Below are positions 1 to 12,015 of a DNA stretch of 64,000 nt, one piece after another. Each line of letters opens with the position of its first letter. Within the stretch, counting starts at the first letter, position 1. The notes below the pieces were generated by a model. It saw only the letters and a list, made by a program, of their open reading frames with translations, did no database searches and had not been told where the DNA came from. A program made the position numbers and the translations under genes. This DNA is from Eutreptiella sp. 'Long Island Sound 2002' (Eukaryota; Euglenozoa; Euglenophyceae; Eutreptiales; Eutreptiaceae): contig OZ038384.1 of assembly GCA_964036045.1 (NCBI GenBank), forward strand, positions 33,963,997-34,027,996. Direction: 5' to 3'.

Positions 1-2
1 CG

Positions 3-1418
3 CGGGTACAGAAGCTTATAAGGACCTATCTGGAGGTGTTCGGAGAACTACCCCCTGCAGCCTCATGTGACAAGCTGGTACAGATGGACCTCAAGCTGAA
101 ACCCGAGTTCCTGGGTCACAAGATCCGGAGGAGACCCTATCCAGCTCCTAAAGAGCAGGCCGACGAGACTGAACGACGGATACAAGAATGTATCGACGCT
201 GGCCTAGTCCTGGAGTACAAGGACGGGGACTACCCCCTACACTGCAGCCCCTGTTTCCTGGTGGCTAAACCGGGGTCTACAGCCAAACGGCTGGTAGTGG
301 ACTACGGAGAGCTGAACAAGAAAACGCTGAACCACTCAGGGTCCATTCCCAGTATGGAGTCTACCCTGGAGAAGATAGCCTCCTGTCGCTACAAGACCAA
401 AATGGACAAGAGGAGCGGATTCTGGCAAGTGGACCTGACGCCCAACGCACAGGAACTACTGGCCTTCATCACCCCCCAGGGGAGGGTGTTCAAGTGGAAA
501 GTCATGCCGTTTGGCGTGGCTAACGCAGCCGCTCTATTCCAAGGGCTGATGAACAAGATCTTGTCCCTCCTACGAAGGAGACCTAAGGTGCAGGAGCTCA
601 TATCCCGTGGGGCCCAGATGGAGGCTCACATCGACGATGTATGCCTCGGGACCAATACCCAGGAGGATCACCTAATCCTCTTGGGTGAGTTCTTTGCGGT
701 CTGCCAGGAGAACCACACACGACTCAAGCTGGAGAAGTGTGAGTTCATGCAGGAGACCATGCAGTACCTGGGGTTTGACGTTGGCTATGGGTGCCGGACC
801 CCAGCGGCCTCTTAGGCCAAACCCCTGATGGATGCCAAGGTACAACACGAAGACCCCAAGAAAGAACTTCATGATGTACGCAGTTTCATTGGGGCGTGCA
901 ACTTCTATCGCCGCCACATCAAAAAATTCACCTGCACCAGCGCCGTTCTGACGGACTTGATCAAGAAGAGTACTACTTGGCGCTGGGGCCCACAAGAGCA
1001 ACAAGCGTTTGACGAGCTCACAGACAAGGTAGCCAACGCTAAGTGCTTGGGCGTGCCTAGGGCACAAGGGGAGATTATCCTGGTGACCAACGCCAGCAAC
1101 GTGGGCGGTGGTGGAACGTTGTTCCAATGGCAAGCACTAGAGAAGGAGGAGTTCGACTCGGCCATTTCCCAATGGGGGACGGAAGGTCTCAACCGACATG
1201 GAACCCTCAAGCACAGCTGTCCTGACGACAAGTGGGTCCTAGTACCTCTGGGCCACTGGAACTGGCCAGGGGGAACTACTCCACCTATGAGCAGGAACTG
1301 CTCGCGGGTATGCTGGTGCTATCCTCAGAAGCGCGACTGTTTGGGAGTAACCCTGTGGTCTGGCTGTGCGACCAAGAACTGGTCCGCAGTTGGTGCCCGG
1401 TCTGAATGCGCTGGCTAA
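3..1418 (+). pseudogene. RE-A pol, RT and RNase H part (Ty3-type), partial and broken
   Basis: This is the middle of a Ty3-type pol polyprotein and it runs off the left edge of the window; the frame is open from base 3. The reverse transcriptase shows the VVDYGELNKK motif (about 295-325), a KMDKRSGFWQVDL motif A (about 400-435), MPFGVANA (about 500-525) and an active site reading HIDDV (about 627-640), where most Ty3 elements have YVDD or YLDD. An in-frame TAG at 813-815 replaces the ACG found in the sister copy at 38101-38110. RNase H follows with VTNASNVGGGG; the sister copy has D where this copy has N, so a catalytic aspartate is lost. The frame is lost near 1265, and about 150 bp present in RE-B (38697-38844) are missing near 1390. 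It is non-functional. The family assignment rests on motif order and is secure. Confidence 0.9.
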
Positions 1419-3045
1419 GGAGGTGTTCAGCCGTATGGACGTCCACTTGGACCTCAACATGACGATCATACGCCCCCTGGATGGAGTCCAACAATCGGAG
1501 TACCTGAAGGAGTTTGGGGATATCTACAAGCGCCTGGAGAAACGCCTTGAACCCCTCCTGGTCAACCAAGACCAGTGGAAGAGGGACAAGAGCTACCTCT
1601 GGCACGAGGACCGCATCGTGGTGCCTAGTGACAGAGTCCCAGCGCTGCTGAAGTGGACCCATGAGTCCAGCGGTCATGTGGGTGCTGACGGTACCCTGAG
1701 GCTGTTCAAGCAGTGGTTCCACACTACGTGGACTGACGACCAACTGCGGAAAACCCTCCAGTCTATCGTGGACAAGTGCCCGTGCAGGTCCTGTAAACCA
1801 GGGGATATCAGGGACAGAGGTCTCTACTCGACCCTGCCCATCCCTCACTGTGCTAACAGTGTTCTATATGTGGATAACACGGAGATGCCGAAGTTCGGGG
1901 GCTATGACGTCGCCCTCGTGGTAACCTGTGGGTTGACCATGTTTACCAGGGTGTTCCCATGTACCAAGCACATTACCGGGGGGGGAGACTATCAAGATAC
2001 TCCTGGAGGAGTGGTTTTGTGTCATTGGGGCGCCGAAGGAGATCAACTCCGATGAGGACGTACGAGTAAGCTCAGATACTGGCTGGTACAAGAGGGTCCT
2101 GAGATCCCTCAATGTCCAGGTGTCTACGGGGATTCCCTACTCTCACACGAGAAACCACTTATGTGAGCGACAGATTCGTGTCCTCAAGGAGAACGTACGG
2201 ATATGGTGCAAAACTGAACGCACCAGAGACTGGGTGAGACTACTCCCCGTCATATCCTTGATGATGAACTCTCAAGAGAGTTCAGCTACTGGCTACTCGC
2301 CCTATGAGCTATTCCTGGGGCGCCCGGCATTGTTCCTACATGCCCCCTATCCAGAGGACACCCATTCTTCTGTGGGTGAATGGGTCCAAGAGCAACAAGC
2401 AAAGGTGGACAAGGCCAAGGCTATGCTCCAGAGAGTGAGGGAGCGTCAGTGGAACAGGAAGAACAAGCACCGAGTACCGGCCGCCTACCAAGAGGGGGAC
2501 TGGGTGCTGGTGCACCACAGTCGACTACCCGCCTGGCCACGCTCTACCAGGATGACCCATACTTCGGGCCGTACAAGATTCTATCAGTGGATGGACACCG
2601 TATCACCGTGCGGTGTTCTCCCCGTCTAGGGGGGACCCTGGTGTGCGCTGCTCAACACCTGAAGCGCTACTATGATCCTGAAGACCTCTGTGGGGAGGAG
2701 TTGGAGCTGAACGACGAGGAAATTGCCGCTCTGGACCTACAAGGGGCTGCCAGCCCTATGAAAGTTGAAGGTGAACTCCCCGACATGAACGCCGAGGAGA
2801 TGGCTAAGGAGGGCTTCTACCTGGTGAAGTCTGTCCTACGCCACCGCTATCGCCAGGGTTGGCGCTTCCTCACCCTCTGGGAAGCGGTTGGAGTCGGAGA
2901 GGCCACCTGGGAGCCCTTCTCTGCATTTGTTCTACCTGAGGGACGCCTAAAATCAGTTCTGGTTGACTACTTGTCCCAGAACAACCTCCGTGAGTTGTTG
3001 AGGCTCGCTGAGACGCTTGCCTCCAAGACTAAAGCTAGGGACTGA
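1391..3045 (+). pseudogene. RE-A integrase and chromodomain part of pol, frameshifted
   Basis: This continues the RE-A polyprotein. From about 1410 a linker leads into an HHCC zinc finger (HESSGHVG near 1660, then CPCRSC near 1780). The integrase core follows: first Asp in LYVDNTEM (about 1865), second Asp in the stretch about 2040-2055, and Glu in LCERQIRVLKENVR (about 2160-2195). A run of G at 1978-1985 has one extra base compared with RE-B (45358-45366) and shifts the frame; another shift lies near 2500-2520. The C-terminus carries a chromodomain-like fold (FYLVKSVLRHRYRQGWRFLT, about 2815-2875, ending in the WEPFSAFVLPEG stretch), which classes the element as a chromovirus. The stop is at 3043-3045. 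Such integrases insert cDNA in the nucleus, and the chromodomain usually steers target choice; this copy cannot do either. Confidence 0.9.
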
Positions 3046-5276
3046 ACCTTAACCTTACCTGCCAAAGCGTATGTGTGAGTGTGCTATTCCTAAGGTCCTG
3101 AGAGCAAGCCGCAGAGGTGTTTTCCTAATTATACCCAAGTCTGCACGCTTGCTAAACCTGGAGGGTTGGCTTATTGAAGCCACGGGGTACGCCCCAGGTC
3201 TCCCCTCCCCTAAGCGCCCAATTTCTGTGCTGGCACAAAACCTTTGGGGAATACCCAGCGTACTAATCCAGGTATTGTTTTTCCTACCTATCTGTCTACT
3301 ACAGGGAGGGGTGGCCAAAAGCTATGTAGGCATGAAAACGCCGTTTTGCTAAGTGGCCAAAGCACTGACCTATCCACTGTCACAGCCCACCAACCCTGTT
3401 AAAATTGCAGGAAACGGGTGGGACAGTGACACACGCACTACAGGTCCTACACACCCTACAGTGGCACCATCCTGGTGGGCGAGCACTTTGCAACTGGCTC
3501 AAGCCCCCACTCAGGACTACCACTCCTACACGCACACTCTACTGGGAGTTGTTGAAGAACATGTCGTGGGTCCTAACGACCCTCCTGTGAAGAAGACAAG
3601 AGAACACAGCGCTGCTAAGCAACTGTGGCCTAACAGGGGACACCACAACGTGTTTCCCCTGCTAGGGCTTGGAGGGAAGAGGTGCTCTTGCGTGCACGGC
3701 GCAGATGTCGAAGAAGTCGGACTCCCTGCTCTGCCACAGGCAGAGGGGAGTTATTTGTTTGTGTGATCTGCGCCCTTGTTTAGCAGGGCATGAAAAAAAA
3801 TGGTATGCTGCTGCACCAATCACCCTACCTGCCCACCTGTAGAGCAAACGCAAATGAAGGGATGTTTGCGGCAGAGGAACCAAGCCACACTCCGCGTATT
3901 ATACGGTTCTCAGTGTGACCTATAATACACTGTCCGCAAACGCGCTGAAGATCAGCTTCCCTGTCAAGCAAGCAAGCTTTAAGGGACTCCTCAGGTTCTC
4001 CAGAAGAACGTACCGAGGAGCCCCTGGGTAGCCTAAACAAGGTTTACCGTGCGCACTTCGCGTGGCCTACCCTTTAATGCGTGTGTGCATGCGCGAGTAT
4101 GCACGACTGTTTTGGGCAAACCTGCTCATTCGCACCACAATCACGAACTCCACCAGGGGGTGGCCCCGCCTGGGCTTACTCACCTTACCTACCGCTGGAG
4201 AGAGAGAGCAAGTGAGGGACGTTGCTATGCACTTGTGTGTATATTTAATCACCCTGATCTGACCTCTAATCATCTGCAATCTTTCTAATCAATCCCTCTA
4301 TCGCGTCCTATCGTTGTTAGCGCTGCTACAAGACTCGTTCACGGAGACACGAGACGAGCAATGTGTATGCGGCATACGAGACGAGCATACCTGTAGTTTA
4401 TATCTGATTCATTGAAGTCTTTTCGTTGATTTTCGAATTCCTGAAATTTTGATACTTCTATTAGTGTAGGTGGAATCTGTATGTTTATTTATTAATGTGT
4501 GTCTCGTCATTTTCAAGACTACGTGAGACATACGTTTATAATTCCATTATTTCTCCATTTTCTGGCGCTTCGCTAGGACCTGCTCCTGCGCGCCGCCTTT
4601 TTATGCGTAGTAATTTCTTGATTTAAAAAATCTAGAGATGACTATAATTTTTAAAAGAATGTGCTTCTGATGCACAATTGGATTCTGCTCAGGTGTGTTG
4701 TCTTAGAAAAATTCTGGGCCGTCATTTGACAGACTTTGGTGTCGTCGCTTCGTTTTTGCGTGGATTCGTCCATAATTCTCCCATTCCTGCCTCTGCAGAT
4801 ACCCAAGCGCAGCCTCGCTGAGTAGGCCGTGTTCTGGCCGAAACGCAGCAGCCTGGAGAGACTGAGCAGAACCCAAGACCCCACCAAGGGGCAATTCCAT
4901 TTTTTCACGACTCCCTTCGCCCTAAGACGGGTCACAGGTCGCCAGCAGGTTTACGAGAACCCATGCGAGTGTGTATATTGTGTCTTGCGTTGGGTTTGTG
5001 TCGCGCTGCGTCTTGGAGGGAGGGATGCACATGCACATGTTTTGGCATGCTCCTAAACTAACCCAACCAAGTCACAGGAGCCCCGGTAGCGCCATGAGCG
5101 CTGAGTCCTCTGTAGGAAATGTTACAAACAGAGCAGCGAAAGAGCGCCACCCATGGTGAGCGCCCATTTTTCAGTATGAGGGAAACTATAGGTATTTTAA
5201 AGTAGATGTGGAAACCAAGGAAAGGCCAAGAAAAAATCCCTTTTTCCTAAAATGCGACAGTGGTGGCCACCACAGC
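3046..5276 (+). other. RE-A 3' untranslated region, no gene seen
   Basis: About 2.2 kb lie between the pol stop and the polypurine tract. I see no coding potential; the short ORFs here have no recognisable motifs. The first 150 bases match the remnant of RE-B at 55907-56115, which confirms that this is element sequence and not host flank. A GAGAGAGAG stretch occurs near 4198. Confidence 0.75.
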
Positions 5277-5288
5277 ACAAGGGGGGAG
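5277..5288 (+). promoter_or_regulatory. RE-A polypurine tract
   Basis: The purine run ACAAGGGGGGAG abuts the 5' end of the LTR (TAAGAAAAAG...). This is the expected place for the plus-strand primer of an LTR retrotransposon, and it fixes the LTR start at 5289. Confidence 0.75.
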
Positions 5289-6070
5289 TAAGAAAAAGTG
5301 CTTTTCCAATGCTTTGAGGCATACTCTAGTTGTATTAGGGATGCACTGAGCATCCAGGCATTTCTATCTTAGTATTGGTCCCACCAAAAGTGGTGATAAC
5401 ACATTTTGACCTATGGAACCAAACACCCAATCAGGATATGGAGTGGACCCCTTAATCCCCTTTCATTGTGAAGCAAATAATCTTTTCCTGAGTTGACTGA
5501 GAACTGACATATCCAAGGCAGAGCCTATGAATTTATCTATGTTTTTCCATGAATTCTTAGCTATCCTGGTGGTATGCACCCTAGGGGGCTGGGCACCCCT
5601 TTTTGAGAGGTCCTGGTTTCAATTCCTGGTCAGCCTAGCTAAGTAGAAAGATCCCATGTGACATGGCAGTGACCTCATCGCCACATGCCCTGCCAACTCA
5701 GCACATATGGGACCCGAAACAAAGAGTGCACATCTCCTGAGATGGCACAATGGAGATAGAGTGACCATGGGGCAGTTTTCCAACTCTTTTACAAAACATT
5801 TCAGCTATCTTTGTGAATATGCATTCCGATTTGACCTGAGTTGCAGTTTCTGTGAATATCCTATCATCTTTCACTGTTTACACTGCAGCCCTTCATGCTT
5901 TGATCCTGATTCTCTTCTCCTTGCACACCTCTGGCTTGGGTTATCCTGGATTGACTATATTTCTGCAAACAAAAGGTTTTCATCTCCAAAAACAAGCAGC
6001 AGGAAACCCTACACCAGCAGCAAGCAGCAGGAGAGACAAAGACAAAGTGTTGAAACCACTATAAACCTTT
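5289..6070 (+). repeat. RE-A 3' LTR (about 780 bp)
   Basis: It is homologous to the RE-B LTRs at 29889-30659 and 32904-33659. It starts at TAAGAAAAAGTG after the polypurine tract and ends near ATAAACCTTTC, where LINE RE-E sequence begins. The ends are not the canonical TG...CA. It holds a tRNA-like module near 5560-5640 (see the entry at 30150). The divergence from the RE-B LTRs is large (many substitutions and indels), so RE-A is an old copy. A short open frame at 5707-6138 is not considered a gene. Confidence 0.75.
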
Positions 6071-6727
6071 CTCCTGGGGTGTGGCTGGTGCTCTGGTGTC
6101 TGGCATGCGTGTCTGCGCGTCCCTTGCCGTATGTGTAGCGGTGTTATTCCTGTTTGAGGATGTGTAGGGCGTCCTGGGGGTGCATGCCCCTGAAGGCCAT
6201 CCATAGTCCCAACGCCTGTGGCCTGATTCGAGCGCCCTGTGGAGGGGCATGTCTGCGAGGCGCCTGGTGAGGTGGATATCAACCGTGGCGTCCACGACTA
6301 CCCAGATGTTGCGGGGCTGGATCGTTGCGGGAGGTGGTGTGGCGGCGACGGCGTCCGCCAGGGTGCGCAGTTTGCCGTGGGAGGACGCCCCAAAGATGGT
6401 GGCCCCGGTGTGTTGTTCCGCGTGAAGGCCGTCTGCGTGCCGGGTGATGCGTACGGAGGCGCAACCGACCGTGGGGGTGCGTTGCTGGGTGCCGGATGCA
6501 TCAGTGAAGTAGATGATGTCGGTGTCGCTTGGTATGGGTAGGCGGGCAATTGCCGTGGGGTGATAGACGTAGACAGGGTTCCCTTCGGCGGTTCTGGTGG
6601 TGATTAGCGTGGGTTGCAGTAGCGGCGCTGCGAAGACGCCTATCCCCTGGGTGATGATGGCCTGGGCTCCCGGGGTGAGGCGGAGGAGGCCTCTGTCCGG
6701 GTGCCCCTGGGTGATGTACGCGTACAT
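6059..6727 (-). pseudogene. RE-E RNase H domain, catalytic Glu replaced by Lys
   Basis: The 222-codon frame contains an RNase H-like pattern: IIYFTDASG (first Asp kept), SSHGKLRTLADAV at the place of the family's G-E-L...A-A motif (Glu changed to Lys), and IWVVVDATVD (third acidic residue kept). RNase H removes the RNA strand after reverse transcription. The last codons (to 6059) read into the junction with the RE-A LTR. It is non-functional if the Lys is real. Confidence 0.7.
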
Positions 6728-6808
6728 CAGGTGGAAGAGGTATCCCGTATTGGGGTGGAACTTCTGGCACGTGATGGTCTGTCGCCGTTCCTTGTTGTCT
6801 TTGTCGCC

Positions 6809-7760
6809 TCAGAGAGTGGGGCATTTGTGCTGTATGGGGCGCATGGGTGCCTCCTGAGGTCCTGCGCGGTTTGGGTCGCAACGATCATACACCATGGCCA
6901 CGCTGTCTTGGTCTGCTCGCTCGTTGGTGAATGTCCATGTCGCCGTCGGCGTTTGAGTCCAGGCTACGTGTGCTGGTTGGTCTGGAAGTACCGTGTGAAA
7001 CCAGGGGGAGAGCCATGCCTGCTGGTCGGTGGTGGCGGCGGCGGTGGGGGTGTGGTAGTGGGTGGTGATGAGGTGTAGCAGGGGCCACAGAGTGTCAAGG
7101 GCTGCCGGGCCGCAGTGCCAGCACGTGCGCGGTATGCCCTGGTCACTGTGTCTGACCGGTGGTACATCGGTCTCCGGGGAGTTGTGCTTGGGGATGGACC
7201 CGGGAATATGGTGTCGCTGGACGGTGCGGGTAGCGTGTTTGTGGCTGTTTGGCGCCAGTAGCTGGATGGTGGGTGGTGTCCAGCTTTCGGCTGACGGGGT
7301 GGGCTCCTCCTGCGTCGTGTTGCGGTTGTTTGGGGCCTCATGCTCGCTCGGGCGGGGTCGGGGGTGCTGGCGCCGGAAAGCCTTGTACACCGTGTTGATG
7401 TCGTTGGGCCCCGAGATGTCGCCCCCTGCCTTGTTAGCGCATGCTCGGAGGTACGCCCAGAAGACGCGGCGTGCTGGCCATTGCTGGTCAGAAAGGAAGG
7501 GGGCGTGGTGGGCGTCGCACTGGGCCATGATCATCATCTGCGTTGGGGTGATGTAAACTATGGTGATGGTGGCTCCCACGAGGCGCAGGGTGTCCACCTC
7601 GCCCGCGGGGTGTCGGTGGATGTCGGTGTGCGTGTCCACGAGTGGCCCCTGCTGATCGCAGTGGTGGTTTGTCAGGATTGCGTGCGTGTGGTGCGGTAGG
7701 AGGAGCTGCAGCTGGGCCCAGATGGCGGTACCCACGGAGGTGTGGACACCGTGTTGTGCC
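6809..7760 (-). pseudogene. RE-E linker between RT and RNase H, zinc-knuckle region
   Basis: This continues the RE-E polyprotein in a shifted frame from about 7760. The visible landmark is CWHCG near 7100, followed by a His/Pro/Thr-rich stretch, typical of the region between the RT thumb and RNase H in LINE proteins. The frame ends at 6809 and the RNase H continues in another frame. Confidence 0.6.
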
Positions 7761-9408
7761 AGTATCCACCAAAGGCGGTGTTGCGAGCCATTTGCGCTTC
7801 TTTTATGCGTATGGCTGCCGCTTCGCGAACCTCGGCTGCGTGTTTGGCATAGGCCATGTCGACTAGGGCGCCTGTATTGTCCCCGTAGTAGCGCCAGTGG
7901 GCAATCATGGCCTCCTTGGGGAAAGACGTGGGCCAGCCTCCGTGTTGCGCCCATGCCTTCGTCACTTGCTGTGGAGCGTGGTGTAGGGCGTCTTTGGGGT
8001 GTGGGAGGTGCAGGGCTTGGTACCCGATGGCTGCGTTGAGCACCGCTTCCATGAAGTATGCCAGGCCCTGCGTGGACAGGAGGTCCCCCCTGGCAAGTTG
8101 GGGTAGCCGGGTGAGGCGCCCTTCCAGCTTGCTTGGGAGTGTGATGTGGTGGTGTCGCGTGGCCTGTGTGACTCCCTGGTGGACTGTGGTGTCCTCCAGG
8201 TGTAGGGGTTCACTATTCTGGATGTTGGGGGTGGGAGTCATGGTGTCGGCTAGCCCCACCGATTTGCGGGGGTGCACCAGGAGCTGGTGGGCGTCCAGGT
8301 AGGTTGTGGTGAGTTGGAGAATGACAGACGCTTGCTCGGTGGTCGTTGGTAGCCCCGCGTTCTCAGGGTCGCGGTGGCGGGTGGCCGTAGTTAGGATGTT
8401 GTTTTTCGCGAAGTTGATCAGGGGGGACCGTAGTGAGCATGGGGCGTACCCCGGGTATACCCGTGCTAGCTCGAATGCCAGCGGTAGGGTGACGAGGAGG
8501 TAGAGGAAGGGGCCCTCGGCGCCACCTTGGGGGACCCCGCTGTCTGTGCCGGTCCAGGGGGTGAGGCCTGCGGCTGTGATGACAGCGTAGAGCCGAGTCT
8601 GGATGTACCCGTTCATGAAGGATAGGAATGGGAGGCCGATGGCATCCCATACCTCCGTGAGGAGCCGATGTGGGGCATGGGGGAACGCGCCCTGGATGTT
8701 GAGGGAGGCGAAGATCATCTCGTAGGGGTTCATGTCCAGCGCGGTGTCCTGGAGGAAGATGGCCCCGTGGGGGGAACTGCCGGCCATGGCCCCCCACATG
8801 CTGGCGGGCACGTGGGCGAAGACCGCCGGTGCGATGCGGCCCAGGATGAGCGTCCACACCAGCTTGACCTCGGTGGTGGCGCAGACTATGGGCTGCCAGT
8901 TCCCTGGCTGCGCCCAGACCCCCTTCTTGTAGAGGGCATGGACCAGGTTGGCCCACTCAGGAGGGATGGGCGTGGTGCCCGTGACGATGTCCCACAGGCG
9001 GGCTGCCAGGCGGCGCTTGATGTGCAGGGTGAGGTGTTGGTATGCCTCGGCCGGTAAACCGTCGACCCCGGACACGACCCCTTTCTTAAGGCGGTCCAGG
9101 GGGCGTTGCAGTTCTGAGAATATGAAGGGGTCGTGTTCGATGGCGCGCCGCTGTTCCCGGTTGAAGACCCTGGGCACATGCTCGCGGATGGTGCTTTGGG
9201 TATGGGGGTCGAGGTCGGGGAGGGCGTCCCCGTGTTTTGCCTGGAAGCTGTCGAGGACTGCCTGGAGGACGGCGTCGGGGTCGTTGGTGAGGCCCCCTTC
9301 GGGGGTGCGCACCGCGTGAATGGTACGTCCCCCCGTGTCATCCAGGATGCGGCTGACGTACCGCAGGAACTTGTACGGATCTACGACACGATGCGAAGCG
9401 CCCGACAC
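7672..9408 (-). pseudogene. RE-E reverse transcriptase, catalytic aspartates replaced
   Basis: The open frame is 578 codons. It shows a LINE-like RT layout: a thumb/finger region (GVVSGVDGLPAEAYQHLT), motif A near residue 237 reading SLNIQGAF, motif B near residue 295 reading GVPQGGAEGPFLYLL, and motif C near residue 333 reading NFAKNNI. The family norm is an Asp in motif A and a [FYA]xDD in motif C. Here motif A has Asn and motif C has Lys-Asn-Asn. The protein as encoded should not polymerise DNA. The last 30 or so codons (below about 7760) are out of frame with the downstream part, so a frameshift lies there. No AP endonuclease is present because the 5' part is missing. The start is not meaningful in a truncated element. 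Confidence 0.8.
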
Positions 9409-9412
9409 GCCC

Positions 9413-10265
9413 TTTGGCGAACACGGAAATGCTGCCAGCGCACCAAGCTACCAGTGGTACACAAAAATCAAAGTGGCTTGTCAGAACCTTCGAAGGACCC
9501 TTGTCCACTGGCGGCAATGCAACGAAGAGCTCGACCGGGGATTCAGGAACAATCTCGTTGCGACCGACCTGCCCAATCAAATTGCACGCCTGAACCGCAT
9601 GCATCGAGAGATTTGTGGGATCTACGACCTGATGCACGTCGCCGATGGAATCGACCTGTTCTTCAGATACCGACATTTCTGGACATTGGAGAAGATGCCC
9701 TGGTCAGCACCCTCCGCTGTTTCGATCCTTGGGCCCATTTGGGAGCTCGAGAAGGTTTGCGGAACGAATGACTGGTTATTCGAAGATCGAGTCCCCTTTC
9801 TCGCGTACAAGGTTGACTTCCTGTTTCGACGACACCAATTGCGAGGCCTACAAGCTACCACTCAAACTCGGGTAAAAACGATAAGGGTGCGCTCCAGTCC
9901 GCACGCAGGCCCTGGTGGTCCAGCTCCAGGAATACTATCGACTAGGAGAGTCGACTGGACCTTCGCACCAGGTGCCCCCATCGACCTGGTCCAGCTGGTG
10001 ACAATTTACCAGACTGGCCCTGGACAAATCAGCTACTACGACTTCGATTAGGAAATTCGACCAGTTGCACGTCTTCATTCGACCAATGAGGAGTACATCA
10101 ACCTCTTTCCTTCCGAGGACGCCGCTGATTTGGTTCGACGTATGGGTACCTCGAAATACCTCATGTCCCCTGTCGAAAGCGGATACGAAGATGGACAACA
10201 TTGGCGCGAGACGTCCCGTTCCGAAGAGATGTTTTCGTCGATGAACGGGAGGACCTCGAGTCCAG
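9413..10265 (+). pseudogene. RE-J coding fragment, left part (unrecognised protein)
   Basis: The frame is open to a TAG at 10049-10051 and continues in the same frame to the RE-D insertion. The translation has protein-like composition (for example WELEKVCGTNDWLFEDRVPF), but I recognise no domain. The DNA is rich in TCGA words, unlike its neighbours, and resembles RE-C and the sequence at 25818-27180. Removing RE-D and one target-duplication copy joins this frame to the ORF at 25818-26082, with one probable indel in the TTTT run near 10233-10237. It is probably the C-terminal part of an ORF from an LTR element. A host exon cannot be excluded. Confidence 0.45.
10262..10265. repeat. Target-site duplication of RE-D, left copy (CCAG)
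   Basis: CCAG immediately before the 3' LTR matches CCAG at 25814-25817 immediately after the 5' LTR. A 4-bp duplication is within the range for Ty3-type integrases. Confidence 0.65.
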
Positions 10266-10990
10266 TAAAGAAGGTCCCTACCAGGACCGGCCCCTGCTGT
10301 TCCCCTTCAGCCTGTAACCCCTGCCGACTTGCTCCTGATCAACGATTGCATTTATCAAAATCCAGGGTCCAAAATCCAACAATATAGAAAATAAAATCCT
10401 CCTTCAACCCTGGACAGCAACCGGATCCCACAAATACAGCAATAACCCAATCCACAATCCAATCCACGATGCGGGCTTCCGTTCAGCAGACCGGTCGTCC
10501 CACGGTGGCGGGCATGTACAAGAATTGCACCAAAGAGGAAAGCCCTGAAATTGGCATATGAACACAGATAAAGCAAAGTTGGGGAAAGAGGTAAACATAC
10601 ACATTCACAACCATAAACCCCTCATTCCCTGGACTCAAGACCTTCTCTTGACCGACCAAAATATTGCCCTGAACCAGGTCAAATGAGATGGCTGAATGCC
10701 ATGTGTCACAAGACACTACACAAACCCCTAAAATGTGTTCACTCCCAAGCCTCTAAATCCTAGCCCAAATGGGGAAGTGGCGTGTAATGGCTTAGAGTGG
10801 CACTCAGGACCATGCCCTACCCTGACATAACCTTGGTTGGACTTGGTGTCGAATGGGCTTGGAGACATGCCCCATGAGTTTGAACTCATAACATGCCAAA
10901 AACTGCCAATTGGCACCATATTGGCCATATATCAAATAAATGCTCAAAATTGAAGTTACCACTTATCCGAAGGCTCAAAGCATGCATGGA

Positions 10991-11006
10991 ATCGAAGTTC
11001 AGTATT
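10991..11006. repeat. Target-site duplication of IN-H, left copy
   Basis: The 16 bases ATCGAAGTTCAGTATT match ATCGAAGTCCAGTATT at 13384-13399 with one mismatch. The intact LTR at 24175-24195 has a single version, which shows the empty site. Confidence 0.85.
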
Positions 11007-11299
11007 TTTAAGACGTCACAAAATTTATCAGTGCCGAACAGTACGGAGAATAAGATACACACTGAAATAGTATGTACAATGTACTGAAGTAACTGATGGG
11101 CTTTGGAGGCCCGAGTGTGGATGTGGAGAGATATGTGGCGAATAGCATAGTAGTTGGAATAGAAAATGTGGAGTGCTTGGCTTTCTTAAGGCCACTGGGC
11201 CACCAGGGTGCACCCAGGATAAGCAGCGTAGCTGCAGAGATTTGAGTTAATGACAGACGATGGTGGCGTGGTAAAATGGATTGATAAGTTGATAGTTTA

Positions 11300-11480
11300 T
11301 TTCTGAACAAGATGTGTACTTGGTGTGTACCTGGTGTGCATCTGGTGTGTACCTGGTGCGTATGTTGTGGACTTGGTGTGTACCAGTGTATGTGGTGAGT
11401 ACTTTATGTACCTGGTGTACACCTGGCGTGCAGCCGTTGCGTACCCGATGTACCACCGGTGTAGACCTGGTGCGAGTGTG
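11300..11480. repeat. Minisatellite of TACCTGGTGTG-type words
   Basis: Degenerate repeats of about 10-12 bases built from ACCTGGTGTG and ACTTGGTGTG fill this stretch inside IN-H. The G/T versus C/A asymmetry gives open frames that are not genes. Confidence 0.75.
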
Positions 11481-11619
11481 TCAGTTGTGAGGTATAGATT
11501 TTGAGTGTGAAAAGACATAATGTGAAGTGATCATGGAAGTACCTTTGTGCACTGCATCTCCACTCTGTTTTCGAAGACCACCTGTAGTTTCACCCCTAGG
11601 GGAAAAGCCACACTATGGC

Positions 11620-11769
11620 TTTCAAATGAAATACAGAGGGCAAAGCAAACTGACATAAGATGAAAAATTCATTATATAATCAGTCTCAATGTGATTTCAA
11701 ATGAAATACAGAGGGCAAAGCAAACTGACATAGGATGAAAAATTCATTATATAATCAGTCTCACTGTGA
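11620..11769. repeat. 75-bp tandem repeat, two copies
   Basis: A 75-bp unit starting TTTCAAATGAAATACAGAGG occurs at 11620-11694 and again at 11695-11769 with only a few differences. Confidence 0.9.
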
Positions 11770-12015
11770 TTGAGTTGCAGAAGACAAAGTCATTTCACAA
11801 CATGGAGTATTAGATGGATAACCAACATACTTGTGTGAGCTGGTGTGTGTGGTGAAAAATTCACTGCGGCAAATTGGCAACTCAAGCCACAGCATACATA
11901 ATCTGACACAAGGGTAGTTGTATTTGCACCTAGAGAAGGCATGCTGCGAGGCCCTTTTGCAAAAATAGGCCGTTGCTGACTGGGTCAAAATTTACAGCAG
12001 TAAAGAAGAGATTAT

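Larger units (their letters stand above)
6071..9410 (-). mobile_element. RE-E: 5'-truncated LINE (non-LTR retrotransposon)
   Basis: It is a reverse-strand element carrying a LINE-type reverse transcriptase, a linker with a zinc knuckle and a C-terminal RNase H. The 5' end is lost at about 9410, where TCGA-rich RE-J sequence begins. The 3' end abuts the RE-A LTR at about 6070, so RE-A probably inserted into or beside it. No target duplication or A-tail could be recognised. Confidence 0.7.
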
